A DNA stretch of 40,074 nt from Paludibacter sp. UBA5753 (GTDB lineage: Bacteria; Bacteroidota; Bacteroidia; Bacteroidales; Paludibacteraceae), in assembly GCA_002427615.1 (NCBI GenBank), contig DIFH01000005.1:1-40074 (forward strand). The letters run 5' to 3'. The notes beneath the pieces were generated by a model that was given only the letters and a program-made list of their open reading frames with translations, was not told the DNA's origin and made no database searches. Each line of letters starts with the position of its first letter. Within the stretch, counting starts at the first letter, position 1. Positions 1-8,455 of the stretch are shown here, piece after piece. A program made the position numbers and the translations under genes.

Positions 1-375
1 TGGTTATAAAATGCGGGATTTTCAGATAAAAATGCTTCCCCAACGAACACTCAATAAGGCGGCATAATCCACTAAAAATAGAAAAATATTTTTAAACTAT
101 TAATTATCAACAATATTAATCAATTCAAGAGACGAATAGCCGCTTTTTACCATGCCTAAGAGCCTATGTAATTGCAGAAATTCTTCTCAGAAATGTTAGT
201 TACCAACAAATTAGCTTAACTTCTGATTTTACCGGTCTTACAATTGATTAATACTATAGATGACATGTCTCTATGATGAGGGAATAATCTATAAATATAC
301 TTATATTCAATTCATTATCCTAATGTTTTATAACGAACCATTGTATTATTTATATGAATCGGTATTTAAAATTGC
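1..375. other. Left-edge stretch without a recognisable gene
   Basis: AT-rich sequence with stops in all frames apart from a short hydrophobic ORF at 260-448. That ORF overlaps the 3' end of the AraC gene on the other strand and has no family resemblance. I see no RNA gene, transposon end or clear terminator. It may be intergenic, or the remains of a gene whose body lies outside the window. Confidence 0.5.
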
Positions 376-1272
376 TTATGTTTTTGTGAAATTTCTATAT
401 TCACTGGGCGTTTGCCCTGTTCTTTTTTTAAAAAAAATAGGGAAATAATCGGGATTTTCAAAATTTAAACTATATGATATTTCTTTGACTGATTGATTAG
501 TAGTAGAAAGAAGAAGTTTCGCTTCATTTAATTTTAATTCAAGCATATACTTTGATGGCGATGTTCCTGTAAACTCTTTAAAAGCCTTTCTAAATCCAGA
601 ATAGCTAATATTCAAATTTTTGGCAACATCCTCGGCTATAAGACTTTTATACACCGACTCCCTCATAATAACTTTGGCTTTATTGATTTTATTTATAAGC
701 TCTTCATCTTCAAAGTCCCTTGTTTTATCACGGTAATACATCAACCCCAAAATATGCATTACAATTCCCGAGAGTGCTTGTTGATAGCCTGCGCGTTCTT
801 CATTTGCAATTTCTATTGCTTTCATATATAAGTCAATAATCCGTTCGTTCAGGCCTATGTTGAAAACCGGAGCACGATTTATGAAAAAACCTTCGTTTAC
901 AATTCTATTAATTATATCACCTTTAAATCCAATCCAATATTCGTTCCAACCAGAATTTTCGAGAGGTTTATAGGTGTGCCATACTCCAGGCATTAGGAAG
1001 AACATTTTTCCTTCGGTTATAAAACATGATTGTTTTGAATTTCCAAAAGTAAAAACGCCGTTGCCATCAGTTATATAAAGAAGTTGATATTCATTTAGAA
1101 TCCTTCCTTTATCAACATTGAAAAAATATCCAAGAGGATGCTTTATTGGTGGGTAAATTTCATTCTCAGATATTTTCTGATGTCCAACAGTTGTGACTGT
1201 TAATCCCCACAATTCATCTTCTTCGGAAGTTATAAGATAATTAAAATTAGAATCTGACTCTTTATTATTCAT
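376..1272 (-). CDS. rhaR: AraC-family transcriptional regulator of the rhamnose locus
   Basis: A 298-residue AraC/XylS-type activator. The N-terminal part (about 20-170) is a cupin-like sugar-sensing domain with the pattern of RhaS/RhaR-type proteins (NEYQLLYITDGNGVF, then PGVWHTYKP). The C-terminal part (about 195-298) holds the two helix-turn-helix units: SLIAEDVAKNLNISYSGFRK, and SVKEISYSLNFENPDYFPIF followed by the usual FKKRTGQTPSEYR ending. It is transcribed divergently from the rhamnulokinase gene across a 218-bp gap, which is the arrangement of the Bacteroides rhaR regulator. The natural inference is rhamnose- or rhamnulose-dependent activation of the genes to its right. The symbol is assigned from context. 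The family call is secure; the ligand is inferred. Confidence 0.85.
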   Translation of the reverse strand: MNNKESDSNFNYLITSEEDELWGLTVTTVGHQKISENEIYPPIKHPLGYFFNVDKGRILNEYQLLYITDGNGVFTFGNSKQSCFITEGKMFFLMPGVWHTYKPLENSGWNEYWIGFKGDIINRIVNEGFFINRAPVFNIGLNERIIDLYMKAIEIANEERAGYQQALSGIVMHILGLMYYRDKTRDFEDEELINKINKAKVIMRESVYKSLIAEDVAKNLNISYSGFRKAFKEFTGTSPSKYMLELKLNEAKLLLSTTNQSVKEISYSLNFENPDYFPIFFKKRTGQTPSEYRNFTKT

Positions 1273-1312
1273 ATATATAGATTTATACTTAGAGGTATGA
1301 TAAATATATTTA

Positions 1313-1320
1313 CAAAAATA
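1313..1320 (-). promoter_or_regulatory. Candidate -7 box for the AraC gene
   Basis: Read on the minus strand this is TATTTTTG, a match to the Bacteroidota -7 consensus TAnnTTTG, 40 bp upstream of the regulator's ATG. No TTG-type -33 element is seen at the expected spacing, so the call is weak. Confidence 0.3.
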
Positions 1321-1463
1321 GAAAAATAAACGGGGTATTTAATATGTTTATCTAAACAAAATAGAGATGCATTTAAAACTATCATATAAATAATGTTCAG
1401 CTTGTTTGTCAAAAAACAAAGTTTTAATATCAAAATTTACAGAAACACATCATATATGTATAA

Positions 1464-1471
1464 TATCTTTG
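1464..1471 (+). promoter_or_regulatory. Candidate -7 box for the rhamnose operon
   Basis: TATCTTTG matches the Bacteroidota -7 consensus TAnnTTTG exactly and lies 19 bp before the rhamnulokinase ATG, giving a very short leader. No clear -33 TTTG is found about 19 bp upstream. That is consistent with an activator-dependent promoter served by the divergent AraC protein. Confidence 0.45.
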
Positions 1472-1490
1472 TGCATACTTTAAAAACAAT

Positions 1491-2963
1491 ATGAAAATCA
1501 AATCATTTTTAGCATTCGATCTCGGTGCAACCAGCGGTCGATCTATGATTGGGACGCTTGAAAATGGCAGACTCCAAATGAAGGAACTGACTCGTTTTCC
1601 TAACCGGATGCTCCAAATCGGAGATCATTTTCACTGGAACATTTATTCCCTGTTCGAACATCTAAAAGAAGCTTTAGTTGCCGTAAAAAACGAAGGTATC
1701 GAAATTTCCTCTATTGGTATTGATACCTGGGGAGTTGATTTTGCCTTACTTGCCAAAGATGGTTCCATACTGGGAGCTCCTTATGCATATCGTGATCCAC
1801 ATACGGAAGGTACACCAGATAAATTTTTCAAAATTTTTCCACGAGAAAAAGTATATGACCTTACCGGAATTCAGGTAATGAATTTCAATAGCTTATACCA
1901 GTTGTTTGCACTAAAGCAGGCAAATAATCCTCTTCTGGAAGCAACATCTGAAATTTTGTTTATGCCCGATGCTTTGTCTTATCTGCTTACCGGTAATAAA
2001 GTGGTAGAATATACGATTGCTTCAACTTCCCAAATATTGAACCCACGTACAAAACAGTTTGAAGCTCAGTTACTTGAAGCAGCAGGTGTTTCACCTTCTA
2101 TTTTGGGCAAAATTGTTATGCCTGGACATGTAATTGGTACGCTTAGAAAAGATATAGCTGAAGAGAGTGAATTGGGAGCAGTTCCTGTTATTGCAGTTGC
2201 CGGACACGACACGGCTTCGGCTGTTGCCGCTGTTCCTGCAACTAACGAACGTTTTGCCTACTTGAGCTCCGGAACCTGGTCGCTCATGGGTATTGAAGTA
2301 AAAGATGCCATTATCAATGAAGAAACATTCGCTCTTAACTTTACCAATGAAGGCGGTATAGAAGGTACCATCCGATTCCTGAAAAACATTACGGGTATGT
2401 GGTTATTAGAACAATGTCTCAAGGAATGGAAAAAAGAAGGTATAACCTATGCATACGAAAAATTAGTGCATATAGCTGAATCAGCTCCGGCATTTCAGTC
2501 AATGGTAGATCCCGACCATGTTACATTTGCCAATCCTGTTTGTATGACCAAAGCTATTGTTGACTATTGTGTGTCAACCGGACAAAAAACTCCTGAAAGT
2601 CATGCCGAATTTGTTCGTTGTATATTCGAGAGTCTTTCGCTTAAATATAAATACGTTTTAGAAAAGATGATCAGCTTGGCTCCGTTCCCAATTGAAAAGC
2701 TTCATGTTATTGGTGGCGGTTCAAAAAACCCGTTACTTAACCAATGGACTGCCAATGCTATCGGAATGCCTGTTGTGGCAGGGCCTTCGGAAGCAACAGC
2801 TATCGGAAATATCATGATTCAGGCAAAAGCAGCCGGTTGTGTTGATTCTTTACAGGAAATGCGTCAGATTATCTGCGATTCCAATCCATTGGATGAATTT
2901 TTACCGGAAAATAAAACCCTGTGGGAAAGTGCATATTCAAAATTCCTTGAAATTATTAAATAA
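1491..2963 (+). CDS. rhaB: L-rhamnulokinase
   Basis: A 490-residue FGGY-family sugar kinase, the usual length for rhamnulokinase (named rhaK in Bacteroides). It phosphorylates L-rhamnulose to L-rhamnulose-1-phosphate with ATP in the cytoplasm. The N-terminal phosphate-binding loop FDLGATSGRSMIG (residues 8-20) has the ATSGR signature typical of RhaB. IGIDTWGVDFALL (about 76-88) is the substrate-domain motif, SSGTWSLMG (about 259-267) precedes the second nucleotide-binding lobe, and VIGGGSKNPLLNQ (about 406-418) is the adenosine motif. It is the first gene of the operon, 68 bp before the isomerase. The start at 1491 follows directly from the -7 box and gives the canonical N-terminus. Confidence 0.95.
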   Translation: MKIKSFLAFDLGATSGRSMIGTLENGRLQMKELTRFPNRMLQIGDHFHWNIYSLFEHLKEALVAVKNEGIEISSIGIDTWGVDFALLAKDGSILGAPYAYRDPHTEGTPDKFFKIFPREKVYDLTGIQVMNFNSLYQLFALKQANNPLLEATSEILFMPDALSYLLTGNKVVEYTIASTSQILNPRTKQFEAQLLEAAGVSPSILGKIVMPGHVIGTLRKDIAEESELGAVPVIAVAGHDTASAVAAVPATNERFAYLSSGTWSLMGIEVKDAIINEETFALNFTNEGGIEGTIRFLKNITGMWLLEQCLKEWKKEGITYAYEKLVHIAESAPAFQSMVDPDHVTFANPVCMTKAIVDYCVSTGQKTPESHAEFVRCIFESLSLKYKYVLEKMISLAPFPIEKLHVIGGGSKNPLLNQWTANAIGMPVVAGPSEATAIGNIMIQAKAAGCVDSLQEMRQIICDSNPLDEFLPENKTLWESAYSKFLEIIK

Positions 2964-3031
2964 GGTCAGAAAACAAAATCTGATTACAGACTCCAAATAA
3001 ACAAATAAAATAATTAAATAAACACAACGTC

Positions 3032-4294
3032 ATGAAAGACACTCAGATTATTCAGGCATTTGAAAATGCAAAAGCACATTATGCTGAAATTGGCATTGAT
3101 GTGGACAAGGCTTTAGAGCAACTTGATAAACTCCCTATCTCCTTACATTGCTGGCAAACAGATGATGTAACCGGTTTTGAAAATCCTGATGGAAACCTGA
3201 CAGGTGGAATTCAGGCTACCGGAAATTATCCCGGAAAAGCTAGTACGATAGAACAGGTTCGTGCTGATATCGAAAAAGCCATGTCATTGATTCCCGGCGA
3301 ACACCGCGTAAATCTTCATGCTTTTTACGGCGATTTTGGCGGAAAATTAGTTGACCGTGATCAGATTGAGCCAAAACATTTCCAGAGCTGGATTGATTGG
3401 GCAAAAGAAAAAGGATATAAACTGGATTTCAACTGTACCTGTTTTTCTCATGATAAATCGGCTGATGGTTTCACCCTTTCCAGCCCGGATCCTAAAATTC
3501 GTCAATTCTGGATCGAACACGTGATCCGTTGTCGTAAGATAGCTGAAGAAATGGGACGTCAGTTAGGCTCGAAATGTATGCACAATATCTGGATTCCCGA
3601 TGGATCGAAAGATCTGACTGTAAATCGTCTGCAATATCGTCAGAATCTGAAAGATTCGTTGGATAAAATCTTCGAATATAAAACTAATGACGCATACATG
3701 AAAGACTGTATTGAAAGCAAACTGTTCGGTGTCGGACTGGAAAGCTATACAGTAGGTTCGCATGAATTCTACATGGGTTACGGCGTTAAAAACAACGTTG
3801 TGGTAACACTTGATTCAGGTCACTTCCACCCAACTGAAGTTATTTCGGATAAAATTTCTTCTTTGTTACTATTCTTACCCGAAGTCATGTTGCATGTTTC
3901 CCGCGGAGTACGTTGGGACAGTGACCACGTGGTAATATTGAGTGAGGAATTACTTGCTATTGCTCAGGAAATTGTACGTGCTAATGCGATTGATAAAGTT
4001 CATATCGGCCTTGATTATTTCGATGCTTCTATTAACCGTATCGGCGCTTATGTCATTGGTGTTCGGGCAACTCAGAAAGCATTATTGCAGGCTTTACTCG
4101 AGCCGATTGCTACGTTGCGTCAGTATGAAGCAAATGGACAAAACTTCGAACGTCTTGCTTTACTTGAAGAAGGAAAATCGATGCCCTGGGGAGATGTCTT
4201 CAACTACTATTGCATGAAAAAAGGGGTGATAGCAGGCGAAGCTTATATAGCCGACATACAGAAATACGAAAAAGAAGTAACCGGCAATAGATAA
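3032..4294 (+). CDS. rhaA: L-rhamnose isomerase
   Basis: A 420-residue metal-dependent isomerase that converts L-rhamnose to L-rhamnulose, the first catabolic step. Length and sequence fit RhaA (rhaI in Bacteroides) throughout: the LPISLHCWQTDDVTGFEN start region, LHAFYGDFGG, LDFNCTCFSHDKSADGFTLS, VTLDSGHFHPTEVISDK with metal-binding Asp/His, and HVSRGVRWDSDHV near the end of the barrel. It lies 68 bp after rhaB and 88 bp before rhaT, so isomerase, kinase and transporter form one unit. A 7-bp inverted repeat (4307-4313 with 4334-4340) just after the stop may modulate read-through into rhaT. I see no odd residues or truncation. Confidence 0.96.
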   Translation: MKDTQIIQAFENAKAHYAEIGIDVDKALEQLDKLPISLHCWQTDDVTGFENPDGNLTGGIQATGNYPGKASTIEQVRADIEKAMSLIPGEHRVNLHAFYGDFGGKLVDRDQIEPKHFQSWIDWAKEKGYKLDFNCTCFSHDKSADGFTLSSPDPKIRQFWIEHVIRCRKIAEEMGRQLGSKCMHNIWIPDGSKDLTVNRLQYRQNLKDSLDKIFEYKTNDAYMKDCIESKLFGVGLESYTVGSHEFYMGYGVKNNVVVTLDSGHFHPTEVISDKISSLLLFLPEVMLHVSRGVRWDSDHVVILSEELLAIAQEIVRANAIDKVHIGLDYFDASINRIGAYVIGVRATQKALLQALLEPIATLRQYEANGQNFERLALLEEGKSMPWGDVFNYYCMKKGVIAGEAYIADIQKYEKEVTGNR

Positions 4295-4306
4295 TACAGA
4301 ATGGCG

Positions 4307-4340
4307 GGTAACCTATCTATATGAAATGTCGATGGTTACC
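4307..4340 (+). promoter_or_regulatory. Intercistronic inverted repeat between rhaA and rhaT
   Basis: GGTAACC at 4307-4313 pairs with GGTTACC at 4334-4340 around a 20-nt loop. No T-run follows, so it is not a standard terminator. It could stabilise the upstream message or be chance. Confidence 0.25.
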
Positions 4341-4382
4341 ATTTACTCTTTTCTAAAAATCACTTCTAATATCTAATATAAC

Positions 4383-5414
4383 GTGAACACAGTAATCGGA
4401 TTATTAATTATCGCTATAGGTGCAATGGGACAATCCAGTTCGTATGTGCCGATTAAAAAAGTAAAGATCTGGGCATGGGAAAGCTTTTGGTTAGTACAGG
4501 GTATATTCGCCTGGTTGGTATTTCCATTTCTCGGCGCATTGTTGGCTGTTCCCGAAGAACATACATTGATTGAAGTTCTTTCATCGGGTGAAGGAGCAGC
4601 ATTAAAAGCGTTATTTTTTGGAGCACTCTGGGGCATCGGCGGTTTAACTTTCGGATTGAGTATGCGCTATCTGGGTGTGGCTCTCGGACAATCAATCGCT
4701 TTGGGTACCTGTTCTGCTTTTGGAACTTTGATTCCTGCTCTGATGGTAGGAACGGATTTATTCTCAGGAAAAGGACTTGTCCTGCTGGTTGGCGTATGTG
4801 TTGCCATAGCCGGTATTTCAGTTATCGGATATGCCGGAAGTTTACGATCTCAGAATATGACCGAGGAACAAAAGAAAGCGGCGGTTAAAGATTTTGCATT
4901 GGGAAAAGGATTACTGGTTGCTTTATTAGCCGGTGTGATGAGTGCTTGTTTCAGTCTCGGACTCGAAGCTGCCGAACCCATAAAAGTAGCTGCTATCAAA
5001 TTAGGTTCACAACCTTTATTTGCCGGTTTACCTGCCATCTTAATGATAACTGTTGGAGGTTTTATTACCAATGCAGTTTATTGTATTTTCCAGAATATAA
5101 AGAATAAAACAGGAAAAGATTATTTTGGTGTTCCTTCCGGAGTATTTATCAATAATGTTTTATTTTGTGCCCTTGCAGGTATCCTCTGGTATTCACAATT
5201 CTTCGGATTGGCCATGGGAAAGAGTTTCTTCGTCGAAGGAAGCGTAATGATGGCCTTCTCGTGGAGTATACTAATGTCTCTGAATGTTACGTTTAGCAAT
5301 GTATGGGGAATAGTACTGAAAGAATGGAAAGGAGCAGGTTCCAAAACGGTGGCAGTATTGATTCTGGGAATGCTGATTCTGATTTTCTCATTGATTTTAC
5401 CGAATTTATTATAG
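4383..5414 (+). CDS. rhaT: L-rhamnose/proton symporter
   Basis: A 343-residue hydrophobic protein with about ten membrane segments, the length of RhaT. It imports L-rhamnose across the inner membrane with protons. Recognisable parts are the N-terminal IGAMGQSSSYVPIKKVKIWAW region, GALWGIGGLTFGLSMRYLGV and SIALGTCSAFGTLIPAL; the C-terminal half has NNVLFCALAGILWYSQFFG and MAFSWSILMSLNVTFSNVWG. The start codon is GTG at 4383. No in-frame ATG gives a full first membrane helix, so GTG is preferred. It is the third rhamnose gene, and a strong hairpin terminator follows 34 bp after its stop, which suggests that the following dehydrogenase genes have some independent transcription. Confidence 0.93.
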   Translation: MNTVIGLLIIAIGAMGQSSSYVPIKKVKIWAWESFWLVQGIFAWLVFPFLGALLAVPEEHTLIEVLSSGEGAALKALFFGALWGIGGLTFGLSMRYLGVALGQSIALGTCSAFGTLIPALMVGTDLFSGKGLVLLVGVCVAIAGISVIGYAGSLRSQNMTEEQKKAAVKDFALGKGLLVALLAGVMSACFSLGLEAAEPIKVAAIKLGSQPLFAGLPAILMITVGGFITNAVYCIFQNIKNKTGKDYFGVPSGVFINNVLFCALAGILWYSQFFGLAMGKSFFVEGSVMMAFSWSILMSLNVTFSNVWGIVLKEWKGAGSKTVAVLILGMLILIFSLILPNLL

Positions 5415-5447
5415 TTTTGAAATTGAAAACAATAAATTAAAAAGAAC

Positions 5448-5485
5448 AAGCTGGAGAATTCAGAACCCAATTTCTCCAGCTTTTC
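5448..5485 (+). terminator. Rho-independent terminator after rhaT
   Basis: An 11-bp perfect stem (AAGCTGGAGAA at 5448-5458 with TTCTCCAGCTT at 5472-5482) is followed by a short T-run. It separates the rhamnose import/isomerase/kinase genes from the dehydrogenase-complex genes. Confidence 0.8.
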
Positions 5486-5513
5486 CCATAAAAAATATCT
5501 AACATAATTAATC

Positions 5514-6878
5514 ATGGCTGTAGTCGTAATTTTGCCCAAACAAGGGCAATCTGTTGAAAGTTGTATCATTACCGAAATTAAAAAGAAAAAAGGTGATACC
5601 GTAAAAAAAGGTGAAGTTTTGTTTGCTTACGAAACAGACAAAGCATCGTTCGAAGAAGAATCGCCTGTTGATGGTGTAGTCCTCGAATGTTTTTATAACG
5701 ATGGCGATGAAGTCCCTGTCTTGATGAATATGATGGTTATTGGTCAACCTGGCGAAGAGTATGCAGGTTTGCTGCAAGGTGAAGATCCGTTTGCAAAGAG
5801 CCAAGAACCAGAAACCAGGAATCAAGATGCTGAACCAGTTGTTGAAACAAAACTCGTAACACGAAACTTGGAACCCGAAACATCAAGCTCTTCAAACCTA
5901 TCAAATTCTCAAACGTCTTTCGTTTCACCGCGTGCCAAAAATCTGGCTGCCAAAGAAGCTGTTGATGCTTCGCAACTGACTGGAACCGGACCGAATGGAC
6001 GGGTTATCGAAAAAGACATTCAGGCTGTATTAGAAAACCGTCCGAAAATGACTCCGCTGGCAAAGAAAATTGCTGCCGAAGAAGGTGTTCAACCACAAGG
6101 TGCCGGTACCGGACTGGCTGGAACCGCAAAATCAACCGATTTAATTCCGGCGGTTTCCAATACCGTTTACGGAACTGACTTCGAAGACAAAAAGATTTCG
6201 AATATGCGCAAAATTATAGCGAAAGCAATGTATTCATCATTGCAAAACTCAGCTCAACTTACACACCACCTGGGAGCCGATGCACGTCAGATTATGTCTT
6301 TGCGTAAAAAAGCCAAGAAGGCTTTCGAAGCTGGAACATTGTCGGCAAACCTGACGATTAATGACTTTGTTTGTTTTGCAGTCATCAAAGCGTTGAAGAA
6401 ATTCCCGAACGTCAACTCACAATTCCTGGGTGATACCATGCGTCTGTTCAACAAAGTTCATCTCGGACTGGCTGTTGATACCGACCGGGGCTTGATGGTT
6501 CCTGTTGTTCGCAATGCCGACGACTTATCCATTATCGGACTAGCTAATCAGTTGAAAGAAATTGCCAATGGTTGTCGTAAAGGGGGAATTAATCCTGAAA
6601 TATTATCAGCCGAAGCAGGAACATTCACCGTTTCCAATCTTGGAAATTACGGAGTGGAAATGTTTACGCCGGTTATCAATCTGCCGCAATCGGCTATTTT
6701 GGGTGTGAACACCATAGTTCCACGTCCAAAAGATCTGGGTGATGGCGTCTATGCATTTGTTCCCTATATCGGATTAAGCCTAACTTATGACCATCGTGCG
6801 TTGGACGGTGGCGAAGCAACCCGCTTCCTGAAACAAATTGCGATAGAAATTGAAACGCTGGAATTGGATATATTTTAG
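5514..6878 (+). CDS. 2-oxoacid dehydrogenase E2 (dihydrolipoamide acyltransferase)
   Basis: A 454-residue acyltransferase core of a pyruvate/branched-chain/acetoin-type dehydrogenase complex. Residues 1-77 form a lipoyl domain with the lipoylated lysine in ETDKAS (K43). Residues 95-136 are a low-complexity linker. Residues 137-173 (SPRAKNLAAKEAVD through RVIEKDIQAVLE) are a peripheral-subunit-binding domain, and residues 179-209 resemble a second, degenerate one (MTPLAKKIAAEEGV). The catalytic domain runs from about 225 to 454, with the DHRALDG active site (H427, D431) near the end. The E3 and E1 genes follow on the same strand, and a lipoate ligase ends the cluster. The substrate 2-oxoacid cannot be read from sequence. 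The linker appears to be encoded by dispersed simple-word repeat DNA. Confidence 0.9.
   Translation: MAVVVILPKQGQSVESCIITEIKKKKGDTVKKGEVLFAYETDKASFEEESPVDGVVLECFYNDGDEVPVLMNMMVIGQPGEEYAGLLQGEDPFAKSQEPETRNQDAEPVVETKLVTRNLEPETSSSSNLSNSQTSFVSPRAKNLAAKEAVDASQLTGTGPNGRVIEKDIQAVLENRPKMTPLAKKIAAEEGVQPQGAGTGLAGTAKSTDLIPAVSNTVYGTDFEDKKISNMRKIIAKAMYSSLQNSAQLTHHLGADARQIMSLRKKAKKAFEAGTLSANLTINDFVCFAVIKALKKFPNVNSQFLGDTMRLFNKVHLGLAVDTDRGLMVPVVRNADDLSIIGLANQLKEIANGCRKGGINPEILSAEAGTFTVSNLGNYGVEMFTPVINLPQSAILGVNTIVPRPKDLGDGVYAFVPYIGLSLTYDHRALDGGEATRFLKQIAIEIETLELDIF
5796..5921 (+). repeat. Simple-word repeat DNA encoding the E2 linker
   Basis: This stretch encodes SQEPETRNQDAEP...LVTRNLEPETSSSSN. The DNA is built from near-repeats of words such as AAGAACCAGAAACCAGGAA and CGAAACTTGGAACCCGAAAC, the same style as the intergenic word repeats elsewhere in the window. 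It lies exactly between the lipoyl domain and the subunit-binding domain, where length and sequence are unconstrained. Confidence 0.5.
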
Positions 6879-6986
6879 CAGTAAGAGGTAAGAAATAAGG
6901 AGTGAGAAATTTGTAAAATTATTGTAAATTTGACGCTTCAATATATTCAATTGTAAATAGTAAATGATAAAATAGTAAATAAATTT
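6879..6986. repeat. Intergenic simple-word repeats between E2 and E3 genes
   Basis: The spacer contains clustered words: GTAAGAGGTAAGAAATAAGG followed by AGTGAGA, then TGTAAATAGTAAATGATA and AATAGTAAATAAA. It has no promoter match or coding potential. The pattern is typical of low-complexity intergenic accretion in some Bacteroidota. Confidence 0.45.
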
Positions 6987-8342
6987 ATGTTTGATTTAAT
7001 TATTATCGGTGGTGGTCCGGCCGGATATGTGGCAGCTGAACGTGCAGGTCACAAGGGACTCAATGTGATTCTGTTTGAAAAGAAAAGCATGGGCGGCGTT
7101 TGTCTCAACGAAGGTTGCATTCCTACCAAAACGTTGCTTTACACTGCAAAAACCTACGAAAATGCTTTGCACGGTGATAAATACGGCGTTTATGGCGACA
7201 ATATCCGTTTCGATTTTTCCAAAATCATGGCCCGAAAAAATAAAGTAGTCAAAAAACTGGTTGCCGGTGTGGAAAGCAAAATGAAATTGCATCACGTAAC
7301 GGTTGTGAAAGGCGAAGCCATGATTCAGGGACGTAGCCCCAAAGGGGTGGAAGTAATCTGTAACGGTGAGACCTATTTTGGAGCCAATCTGCTTATCTGT
7401 ACCGGTTCCGAAGCCTTTGTTCCACCAATTCCGGGTATAGCCGAAGCAGGTAAGATAATCCTGACTAACCGTGAAATCCTTGATTTGAAAGAACAACCCA
7501 AATCACTGGTTATTATTGGTGGTGGTGTTATCGGGATGGAGTTTGCCAGTTTCTACAACAGTTTGGGAACAAAAGTAACCGTAGTTGAAATGCTTCCTGA
7601 AATTTTGGGAGGTCTCGACTTCGAAATCTCCGCTATGCTTCGCGACATTTACGGAAAAAAAGGCATTGAATTTAACCTGAATGCGAAAGTAGTAAAGGTG
7701 GAGGGCAATAAAGTGATTTTCGAAAAAGACGGACAGACTCAATCGGTGGAGGGAGATAAAATCCTTGTCAGCGTTGGTCGTCGTGCGGTAACAAAAGGCT
7801 TCGGATTGGAAAATCTGAATGTAGAAATGAACCGAGGAGGTATTAAAGTGGATGAAAAGATGCGTACCAATGTTCCGGGAGTATTTGCTGCCGGCGACGT
7901 AACCGGATTCTCCCTGTTGGCTCACACAGCCAGTCGCGAAGGCGAAGTGGTGGTAAATAACCTCACCGGACGTGCCGACCGTATGCGTTACAATGCTATT
8001 CCGTGCGTAGTTTATACCAATCCTGAAGTGGCTGGCGTGGGCGAAACCGAAGAATCGGCTAAAGCAAAAGGTATTGCATTTAAAGTGGCAAAATTGCCCA
8101 TGGCTTATGCAGGACGTTTCATAGCTGAAAACGAAGGGGGTAGTGGAATTTGCAAAGTATTGGTAGGCGAAAAACACGGCGAAGTAATCGGTGTCCACAT
8201 GTTGGGAAATCCTTGTAGTGAAATGATTTACGGCGCTTGCATGGCTATCGAACAGGAAATGACTTTAACCGAATTACAGGAAGTGGTTTTCCCTCACCCA
8301 ACCGTAAGTGAGATATTTAAAGAAACTATATTTGCTTTTTAA
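6987..8342 (+). CDS. lpdA: Dihydrolipoamide dehydrogenase (E3)
   Basis: A 451-residue flavoprotein disulfide reductase that re-oxidises dihydrolipoamide on E2 and reduces NAD+. It has the N-terminal FAD dinucleotide fold IIGGGPAGYVAAE (residues 6-18), the redox-active disulfide in GGVCLNEGCIPTK (C39 and C44), the NAD-binding fold IIGGGVIGMEFASFYNSLG (about 175-193), the FAD motif GVFAAGDVTG (about 302), and the C-terminal His-Glu dyad in FPHPTVSE. All catalytic residues are present and the length is normal. It lies 108 bp after E2 and 113 bp before the fused E1 gene, which indicates a dedicated E3 for this complex. Confidence 0.96.
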   Translation: MFDLIIIGGGPAGYVAAERAGHKGLNVILFEKKSMGGVCLNEGCIPTKTLLYTAKTYENALHGDKYGVYGDNIRFDFSKIMARKNKVVKKLVAGVESKMKLHHVTVVKGEAMIQGRSPKGVEVICNGETYFGANLLICTGSEAFVPPIPGIAEAGKIILTNREILDLKEQPKSLVIIGGGVIGMEFASFYNSLGTKVTVVEMLPEILGGLDFEISAMLRDIYGKKGIEFNLNAKVVKVEGNKVIFEKDGQTQSVEGDKILVSVGRRAVTKGFGLENLNVEMNRGGIKVDEKMRTNVPGVFAAGDVTGFSLLAHTASREGEVVVNNLTGRADRMRYNAIPCVVYTNPEVAGVGETEESAKAKGIAFKVAKLPMAYAGRFIAENEGGSGICKVLVGEKHGEVIGVHMLGNPCSEMIYGACMAIEQEMTLTELQEVVFPHPTVSEIFKETIFAF

Positions 8343-8455
8343 AACAGGAGCTACAAAGACACAAAGAAAAATAAAACTCAAAGTTGCCCAATTTTGGGAT
8401 TGTACATTGGAGTTTTTGTTTCAAACAAAATAATAACAACAAATTTAACATAATC
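8343..8455. repeat. Intergenic CAAAGACACAAAG-type repeat
   Basis: Contains TACAAAGACACAAAGAAAA, one of three spacers in the cluster (also 10916-11013 and 12166-12312) with CTTTGTG/CACAAAG words. It lies just before the E1 start. Confidence 0.4.

Noticed and set aside
405..432. Terminator GGGCGTTTGCCC plus T-run near 410
   Set aside because: It lies inside the AraC coding sequence, with a 4-bp stem; probably chance.
260..448. 62-codon hydrophobic ORF at the left edge
   Set aside because: It overlaps the AraC gene on the other strand, has no ribosome-binding site and no family features; its composition is explained by AT-rich DNA.
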